Source of the DNA: Oehlia diaphana
Lineage: Eukaryota; Glomeromycota; Glomeromycetes; Glomerales; Glomeraceae
Assembly (NCBI GenBank): GCA_003833135.1
Contig: QZLH01000753.1
Location: 19,124-61,894, forward strand
Reading direction: 5' to 3'
Length of the DNA stretch: 42,771 nucleotides
This document shows positions 35,970 to 42,771 of this stretch, in pieces. The notes below the pieces were generated by a model, which was given only the letters and a program-made list of their open reading frames with translations, searched no databases and had not been told where the DNA came from. The position numbers and the translations under genes are program-made. The first letter of the stretch is position 1, and each line of letters opens with the position of its first letter.

Positions 35970-37683
35970 CTTGAAAAAAAATAATCCACTATTAAAGGAA
36001 GTTATTTTTTTATTATTGTTTGCTTCAATGAAGTGAAGATTTAACTAGGAAGAAAGACTGTGTTTATATAGCTTTTTTTATATAGTATGGTTCATTCAAG
36101 ATTTACTTCAAATCAAAAAAGAAATTTTTTTTTTTAATTCAAAGCCTCTTTTCTTTGTGAAAAAAGTATCAATTATTCTCAACGAGAATTATTTTCTTTT
36201 TGAAAACTTTGTCCTCATTCAATTCGTGAAGGAAACATATTGGATATTCGAAAAACCTATGTTCAATTATTTCGTGTCGATTTAAACCAAAAACGTTTAA
36301 TTTTTTATCAAAGCCATTTAAGCCTATTAAGAAGGCTTGTGATGGCTTACTTAATTCAGCCGAGTATTGTCTAGATTAACAAGATCGACTATAGGCTGAA
36401 AAATAAATTGGCCACGATTCGTTAGATTACATTACTCCATTAATCGTGGCTTAACTGGCTTGCAACTCATTTTACTTTGCCAAAAGCCACATCTAATATA
36501 AAGTTGAATAATTATTAACTGGCTGGCCAATTACAATTATGTTATCGGACATCAAATTTCGACAAAGCCCATTTGAATATTAATTACGTGTAATTTTAGC
36601 GAATTAACCACGTTCAATATTTTATTCTGAATATATTTTGTAATTTTTAAAAATATATAATTAAATCAATTGCGTGGCATCCAATTTTTATAATAATTAA
36701 ATGTGGCTAGGTACAGTATTATCAAACTTGAAAAACATTGATGTCGTAACTCGTAAGTGACGATTTCTGATTTTATAACACGTTAAATAAAAAAAAGGAG
36801 TTTTGTGATTGATTATTCTTTTCTAGGCATTTTAGGAAGTTTTTTTCAACGACTGCCGACGATATTATGGTTTGATTATAGTATGGACGACTTTCATACC
36901 AATTTCTAAAAAATTAATTTAGTCATTTTTATTTCCGTCTTATCTTGTTCATTTCTAAGAAATAAAAAAAGTGGTGAGTCAGAAATATGATAACTCACAA
37001 CCTGGATCTTTAGTAAATATTCAGCTTTTCTACTTTTAAAAAGCTCAATATTCAATTATTAAAATTTCTTTTATAAGTAACATTTCTTATTATTGTAAAT
37101 TTTCAATATACGAATGATATATTTCTCGTTTAAACATCATTTAGCAGGTTGTCATCTTGATTATTTAGACGTTGCAAGGCGCGACAATTTGTCATATATG
37201 GAATATAAATATTATACATAAAGTGATAAAGGTATATAAATATAAGAACCCGAAATCGATTTAAATTTTATACGTATGTGCCCTATCTTATTTTATATGT
37301 TAAAGTCCTTTAATTTTATATTCTGCGAAGTAAATTTGTGGTTTTGAAATGGTAGAAATTCTTGGATCAGATAAGAAATAAGTTTATGAATTTCTTTCCT
37401 AGTACAAATTATTCGGCCAATTTCCGTTAAATTATCCGACTGTGGAAGGTACAATTATATACCGTTGTTTTTTATTCATTTTGTCTAAAAAAATACATCG
37501 TAAGTAGAAATGGTAAAGATTAAATTTAGCTGATGACATTTCTTGGAAGAAAGATTTATCTTAATAATCGTTATTCGTGTGATAAATTTGAAAAATAAAA
37601 TATACTGTAATTATAATGATAAAATGAAACGAAATAAAATTTAAAAAATAAGGTATGAATAAAATATAGTTATAATAAAAGCT
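35970..37683. other. Intergenic region containing a hairpin cluster
   Basis: This 1.7 kb gap holds no protein gene that I can support. Its notable content is the run of inverted repeats at 36311-36489. The rest is AT-rich, with short dyads and no repeat that I can align to other parts of the window. Confidence 0.5.
36311..36489. other. Cluster of four consecutive hairpins
   Basis: Four inverted repeats follow one another. H1: AAGCCAT (36311) with ATGGCTT (36342), and inside it AAGCC (36320) with GGCTT (36334). H2: TTCAGCC (36355) with GGCTGAA (36394). H3: GCCACGATT (36411) with AATCGTGGC (36442), nine perfect pairs. H4: TGGCTT (36456) with AAGCCA (36484). All share the AGCC/GGCT core, so arms could also pair between hairpins. 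It may be a structured RNA, a cluster of palindromic protein sites, or the core of a foldback element; the sequence alone does not decide. Confidence 0.5.
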
Positions 37684-39825
37684 CTAAACTTTTAATTCTG
37701 CACTCTCTTTACTCTCTTTACCATCATCACCTGAATCTAGCCCACTCAAAAGACGTTTGATTTCATACTTATGCTTTTCAGTTAATTCTATAGGCTCTAA
37801 TTTTAAAATAATTTTATCGTTTATAAGTAAAAATTTGTAAAACCGATTTTTAAAGTCTTCCCAATTTAAGTATTGAAAGTCATCACTAATTGTATATCTA
37901 TATATATCTTTGAAGTTAAAATATTTCATATCATTTCTTAGATATTTTCTATAAGTTTTTTTCTTAATAATTTTCATAGCAAGTTTTATTATCTCGTCAT
38001 CATTTTGTGTATGATGCTTTTTATAATCTTTCACATATTCATTGTTAGGATCTTTAGATTTTAAAGCCATTAAATAAGCTTTCATTAATGTTTCGTTCCT
38101 GATATTTTCAAAAAAATGTCCTAAATTATTACCGGTACTTCAGGATTTTTACCATTTTCATCACTACTTTTTTCATTTGTTTCCAATCTTCGATTAATGC
38201 ACCACCACTTTTTTCACCATTTTGTCCATTACTACTTTTTTTTTTTGTTTCTAATTTTTTGATTAATTCTCCAGCAAGTATCGCGGAAATTTTTATATTT
38301 TCTTTATCATTCATTTTATTTTTCGTTAAATAGTCATCATTTTTAATATTTTTATTATTACAAAAACAAGTTCGGGTATTAGTATTTGGTAAATCTTTTA
38401 TTAAATCTTTAATTTCTTCATCGGTTTTATCATAATTCAGAAGTTTCAGAACTAGATTCAAAACGAGCTTTGCATCAACTTCCGTTCCAAAAAATGTCAC
38501 GTCATCATTTTCTGTATTATATTTTCCAAAATAAATTTCATGATCTTCCAAATAAGTTCTATTCAATAGCCTATAATAAATTGCTAATGGAATGAAAAGA
38601 ATTAAAATAGGAAACGATATAAATCTAATAAAATAATTAATTAAATAATTATTAACATTATCATAGAATAATTGTATACAATAAGATAAGACTATATTGA
38701 TAACCCAGACTATCCCAATCACAATTATGTTTATAGCCAAAAAGTAATCAGTATATTGCCAAGAATAATCATTGATCAAATTTATGCTTATTAAAATCGC
38801 CAAAATGATGACATATAAAGACATTATAATAGAGAAACCTATACCAAATTTCTTTTCTAGATAATAAGATAATTGATGCGTCTTAAAAAGCTTTCAAAAT
38901 TTTTGTGTCTTTCAATACGTAACTTCTTCAATTCATTTGTAGGTATCTTCATCAATGTGGGAGTTTCATCAGTTTTATCAATTTTTATTTGTAACAAATT
39001 TGTAGCATTATTTTTACTTAAATTGAACTTCTCCATAAAGGACCTTATGAGTACCAGAACTCCACTGAAACCTGTTAAAGCTTGGTAACGTAATTTTCAA
39101 AATCTTGTTATTGGTATTATATTTTGCGAGAAGAAATAAACATACTCCAACAACTATAATAATAATGGCAATCGAAAGATGTGTTATCATTAAATTCGTC
39201 CGTCTTGCTAAATTTTTTTCTGCTTTGTTCCATTCTTCCTTCATACTCAGAAGAACAAATTTTTTTTCTCTAACTTCTTTTTCATCACCATCATTAGGGA
39301 TGTTAACGGTCCGGTCCGGACCGACCAGACCGTGGTCCAGTCCTAGGGACCGATTTTGGACCGGACCACATAGGACCGGACCACATAGGACCGTCAGTCC
39401 TATTAGACGGTCCTATAAGAAATTCTTTTAACTAAAATTCATAGTGCCGGCCCGAATTATAGTAGTGTAACGTTACACAATTCCAAAAAAGGGAATTTTT
39501 ATTTTCGCGAAAATTGAAATTTATTGTTGCACAAGGTTACACAGATTTCCAAAAAAGGAAATTTTGAAATTTTGTTAATTCCGGTAGAAATTATGCGAAG
39601 TAACAAACTAATGCTAAAATTTTTTTATGGGACCGCGGTCCAGACCGCAGTCCTATAGGACCGATCGGTCCCGGTCCTCAGTCCGGTCCTGGACCGTGGA
39701 CCGATGAAGACCGGACCGAGACTGACCGGACCAGACCGTTAACATCCTTAACCATCATGTTCATATTCATTGGTTTTGATCTCTAAATTATGACTGTCTT
39801 TGTTCTCAGTTATTTCTTCAGTCAT
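37684..39825 (-). pseudogene. Multi-pass membrane protein gene, interrupted and frameshifted
   Basis: Coding pieces in order on the minus strand are: 39825-39759, starting MTEEITENKDSHNLEIK; 39294-39150, ending in a membrane helix (LSIAIIIIVVG); about 39085-38885, with KIPTNELKKLRIERHKNFES; 38880-38130, with several membrane helices from MSLYVIILAILISI to FPILILFIPLAIYYR; and 38110-37684, a charged C-terminus. Pieces one and two are separated by the hAT-like element and rejoin in frame if one target-duplication copy and the element are ignored. Further frame changes occur near 39085 (possibly a real intron with a GTTTAT donor), near 38884 in a T-run, and near 38110-38150. I do not recognise the family. 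It could still be transcribed, but an intact protein seems unlikely. Confidence 0.6.
39295..39750. mobile_element. hAT-type MITE with perfect 8-bp target duplication
   Basis: The 456-bp element begins TAGGGATGTTAACGGTCCGG and ends with the near-reverse complement (reverse complement of the end: TAAGGATGTTAACGGTCTGG). It is flanked on both sides by ACCATCAT (39287-39294 and 39751-39758), an exact 8-bp duplication as made by hAT transposases. Both ends are packed with GGTCC/GGACC words that can fold. The AT-rich middle has the 14-bp palindrome GTGTAACGTTACAC and two copies of GTTACACARATTCCAAAAAA. There is no transposase frame, so it is non-autonomous. It splits the first known coding piece of the membrane-protein gene. 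Confidence 0.92.
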
Positions 39826-39956
39826 ATCGATAAATTTTTTTCTAAACTCGTAAGAGTAACCAGAATTCTAATAAATTACAATAAATTTAAATTATTTTTT
39901 AGAAAAAGAGAAGCAAAGCAAAGAATAAATTTAATTTTTATTATAAAAAAGAAAAA

Positions 39957-40390
39957 TTTTCATTATCTTCCACAAAAAAAGCAATTTTGGCACAAAATAT
40001 GCTTTAAGAAAAGGTATAAAAAAAATTTCATTTATTTTTCACAAAAAAAGCAATTTTGGCACAAAATATGCTTTAAGAAAAGGTATAAAAAAAATTTCAT
40101 TTATTTTTCACAAAAAAAGCAATTTTGGTGCAAAATATGCTTTAAGAAAAAGGCAATTATTTTTAGAAAAAATTCATTATCTTCCATAAAAAAAAGTAAT
40201 TGGCGCAAATATACTTTTAAGAAAAGGCAATTATTTTTAGAAAAAAATTTCATTTATTTTCCACAAAAAAAGTAATTTGGTGCAAAATATGCTTTAAGAA
40301 AAGGCAATTATTTTTAGAAAAAAATTTCATTATCTTCCACAAAAAAAGTAATTGGCACAAAATATGTTGCTTTAAGAAATTATTTTTAAT
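39957..40390. repeat. Tandem array of a 69-77 bp unit
   Basis: Six copies carry the core CACAAAAAAAGYAATTTTGG followed by CACAAAATATGCTTTAAGAA. Core positions at about 39971, 40040, 40109, 40185, 40262 and 40338 give periods of 69, 69, 76, 77 and 76 bp. The first copies end in AAAAGGTATAAAAAA and the later ones in AAAAGGCAATTATTTTTAGA, so there are two subtypes. The long open frame through it is an effect of the repeat and is not taken as a gene. Confidence 0.9.
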
Positions 40391-40620
40391 TGAATGCGAT
40401 TTCAGTGCCCCGTTTATTTACCTAAGCATAAAAAAAGTGATTTTGTGTTATATTGCATACATTAAGTGACTTTTTGCTTTATTTAAATTATCAGTTATTT
40501 TATTTCTTAAAAAGTGGTTATCGGGGTCCATCCCAAAAACAATTGTATGTACGAAAAAGGCTCTATGAAGATGGAAAATCGATATTCATTCCATCACCCT
40601 TCGATGGAAATATATATATA

Positions 40621-41098
40621 GGGATCAGGTGGTGAAAAATTTTTTTACTATGAGCTGTACGCAAAGACTTTTTATATGAGTAGTACGCATAATTAACACC
40701 TGATACCGGTATTGAAAAATACGCAAATAAAATTTCAGGCATTAAGTTATTAATTATTTTATCATAGGCTTCTATATTATTTATAAAACCAAATTCTAAT
40801 GTGAAAAATAAAATTTACCATTTTTTCAATAATATTTTTCTAAAATTTCACTTTTTAACCCTTAGAAATTTCTTTCAATTAATATTAAATATTACAATGC
40901 GGTTAATTAAATATTAAAGTATGTACAGTAAATATATTATATATATAGCCAAATTTAGACCAAAAATACACAAACTTATTTTTTAAAATTTTGATAAAAA
41001 ATACGCAATCTTGATAACCTAATTATGGATGAAAAATCTTAGATTGTACGCAAATCAAAAGTCTAATTCCACTATTTCCAATATGTACCCTGCCCCTG
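40621..41098. mobile_element. Possible second hAT-like element with TACGCA subterminal motifs
   Basis: The right end, read inward, starts CAGGGGCAGGGTACATATTG, typical of hAT-type termini. The left end (GGGATCAGGTGGTG) is only loosely similar. Both borders touch TATATA sequence, which could be an 8-bp duplication but is too simple to be decisive. The motif TACGCA recurs in the outer 100 bp of both sides (about 40658, 40684, 40720, 41002, 41047), like the subterminal transposase sites of hAT elements. No coding capacity is seen. Confidence 0.4.
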
Positions 41099-41681
41099 TA
41101 TATACAGTATATTTCTGGGTCCTAGACTACGCTACTGAAAAAATTAACGGACAAAAATAAAAAACAACCCTAAAAAAAAGAAAAATTAGATAGGATCCAT
41201 ATTTTGCTTTCACCAAAGGCCGCCATTTGTCAATAGTTACTTTGTGACTTTATAAGTTTATAATAAATAAATCGTTTTTCTTTGTTTCTTCAATCGTAAT
41301 ATAAATCACGTGGTTATAAATTCCAAGTGTTAAAATTATAGATAACAAAACTCGCAATTGTGATGCAGATCACACAATCATGATGATCACGACATACCAT
41401 CATATTTTTATTATTTAAGTTAACTGAAAGCGACAGGAAACATTATATGCGAATTTCCCGGTATGACGAATTGCGACAGGAACAATTACAGTATATGCAA
41501 ACTCCTGTGTCCAATCCAAATCCAAATTTTGATTGAACATATATCCAATTTTAACAAAATTTTATTTTAATTTGACTTATAAAAGAGAATAATTATTAGA
41601 AATTATCATATTGAAAAAAAGACTAATGTTAATATTTAATAATTTTAATTTTACATATTTAATATATTTATATGGATTTTA
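41099..41681. other. Intergenic region, no gene seen
   Basis: AT-rich sequence with no supported open frame. A few short dyads occur (for example TGATCACGACATACCATCAT near 41385) and two GCGACAGGAA words (41430 and 41473), but nothing is assignable. Confidence 0.5.
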
Positions 41682-42088
41682 CTAAAGATCACCAGTGGTG
41701 ATCATCATCACATATAAAAATATTTTTTGAATTTTCAAAATTTTTAACTGAAATATTATTCTAATCATAATAGAAATATCATTATTATATGTAAATTTAT
41801 GAGTAGAACAAGTTTCTCTTAGTTTATAAAGGCTATTGTTCAGATAATTTTTGAGAAAACAGGAAAGTTTGATTTTATAAGTAAAATACAATTTTTTTTG
41901 TTTTAAAAAAGATTTTTTTAGTCAAATTTTCAAAATTTTAGTGTGATTAGTATCTACTCAGGTTTGTTTTACACATTTATTATTTAAATTGAAATTTTTG
42001 AAAAAAAATTATGATGTGTTTTTTCATTCTGGCCAAAATTATAATTTTCAGCCAAAATTAAGTGATGATGATTACTGGTAATCTTTAG
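41682..42088. mobile_element. MITE with 27-30 bp terminal inverted repeats
   Basis: The left end CTAAAGATCACCAGTGGTGA then TCATCATCAC (41682-41711) is matched by the reverse complement of the right end (42062-42088), CTAAAGATTACCAGTAATCA then TCATCAC. The match is imperfect with a 3-base difference in length. The 407-bp element is AT-rich with no coding frame. The left arm itself contains the palindrome GATCACCAGTGGTGATC. Flanks are TTTTA and GCTTTAA, so the target duplication is unclear (perhaps TA or TTA) and the superfamily is open. Confidence 0.75.
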
Positions 42089-42637
42089 GCTTTAACAATA
42101 CCCTATAAATTTATTACTATAATTAAAGAAATTATAAATATTTGGAAATAAATAGCTTTTCTATAAAAAATTTTATCCGTTATTTCTATAAAAACTCTGT
42201 AAAAATGAGCCTTTCACGAATCCATTCACAGAAAATATGAATAATTTGATAAATTCTGTGATATAAGGCTATTAATTCTGAAAATATGAGCCTTTTACAG
42301 AAAAAAAATGGAATATAAAAAATGGATCAACTTTTTTTACAGGGCTTTAATTTTTTACTTATACAGCTTTAATTTATATTAAACCAAAAGATGATCTACA
42401 GTTCACGACATAAATATCCGGAATTTTTGATTTTGTGCATAAAGGGCGCTGTCACACCAGGTCTTATGCAATCAAAATAATAACTAAAATGGAAATTCAC
42501 CAGCCCCTTTAGAATATATATATAAACACAAAAATTCTCACCTGATTGTTTTATTAGTGGCAAAACAAATTCATGACGTCCACTTTGGAATTTAAAATGC
42601 AACAGTTAACCATAAAGGAATTATGGGACAATAACAT

Positions 42638-42771
42638 ATGAAAACCTCCAAAATAATTAAAATAACTGGTTTTCCTAAGTCTACAGTATATGATATTGTC
42701 AACCGTCTAAAAAAAAACAGGAAGTGTTAAGCACTTACCTATTCCTAGTCATCCTCTTATTCTTTCTCCCA
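42638..42771 (+). pseudogene. Tc1/mariner-type transposase N-terminus, frameshifted and cut by window end
   Basis: From an ATG at 42638 the frame reads MKTSKIIKITGFPKSTVYDI followed by VNRLKK, the helix-turn-helix DNA-binding segment of Tc1/mariner transposases. A run of nine A (42709-42717) then shifts the frame: the next family-like words (GSVKHLPIP, HPLILSP) are in another frame. Coding-like sequence may start slightly upstream (TIKELWDNN at about 42604). The window ends about 130 bp in, so the rest of the gene is not visible. Either a decayed copy or a homopolymer sequencing error explains the shift. Confidence 0.7.

Noticed and set aside
39105..39431. Plus-strand open frame with GPHRTGPHRT
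   Set aside because: It is antisense to the membrane-protein piece and runs into the GGACC repeats of the MITE; no independent coding signal.
39790..40275. Plus-strand 161-codon Lys/Phe-rich frame
   Set aside because: It is produced by the 69-77 bp tandem array, each unit giving the same KQFWHKICFKK-like peptide.

Overview
The window looks like nuclear DNA of an early-diverging filamentous fungus. It is very AT-rich, its genes carry many short introns (mostly about 55-100 nt, GTAAGT/GTATGT-like donors, TAG acceptors), and it keeps animal-like genes that yeasts have lost or diverged (TMEM18, Gemin6, WTAP, DTWD1, a YTHDF-type reader). An intronless OTT_1508-like deaminase and abundant degenerate repeats suggest a Glomeromycotina (Rhizophagus-like) genome. 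That assignment is inferred from gene content and style, not from a database match. In the 13 main gene models below, all 54 proposed introns keep the reading frame and every summed exon length is a multiple of three.

Layout. 1-3145: gene-free and AT-rich, with a complex satellite at about 280-715. 3146-17911: a compact gene island. In order it holds TMEM18 (-), TADA1/Hfi1 of SAGA (+), mitochondrial ribosomal protein uS19/RSM19 (+), DTWD1 tRNA acp3U transferase (-), WTAP m6A-writer subunit (+), deoxyhypusine synthase (+), a putative nucleic-acid deaminase (+), Gemin6 of the SMN complex (-) and the i-AAA protease YME1 (+). Three divergent pairs share intergenic regions of 137-302 bp. 18474-28022: a secreted repeat protein of DUF7137 type (-), a CNNM/Mam3-like DUF21-CBS membrane protein (-) and a large YTH-domain m6A reader (+). 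28023-42771: a decayed, repeat-rich part. It holds a major-facilitator pseudogene with an LTR-like insert in an intron, a possible non-LTR retroelement remnant, a Lys/Pro-rich secreted protein (-), a cluster of hairpins, a broken multi-pass membrane-protein gene split by a hAT-type MITE with a perfect 8-bp target duplication, a tandem array, further MITE-like elements, and the start of a Tc1/mariner transposase fragment cut by the window end.

How the genes relate. There is no operon logic, but RNA metabolism is prominent: an m6A writer subunit and an m6A reader about 16 kb apart, a tRNA-modifying enzyme, an snRNP-assembly factor, a predicted deaminase, and deoxyhypusine synthase (eIF5A activation). 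Mitochondrial function is represented by RSM19 and YME1. I found no convincing tRNA, rRNA or CRISPR. The strongest observations are the hAT insertion in a coding exon, the writer-reader linkage, the fungal Gemin6, the intronless deaminase behind an inverted repeat, and the hairpin cluster at 36311-36489.
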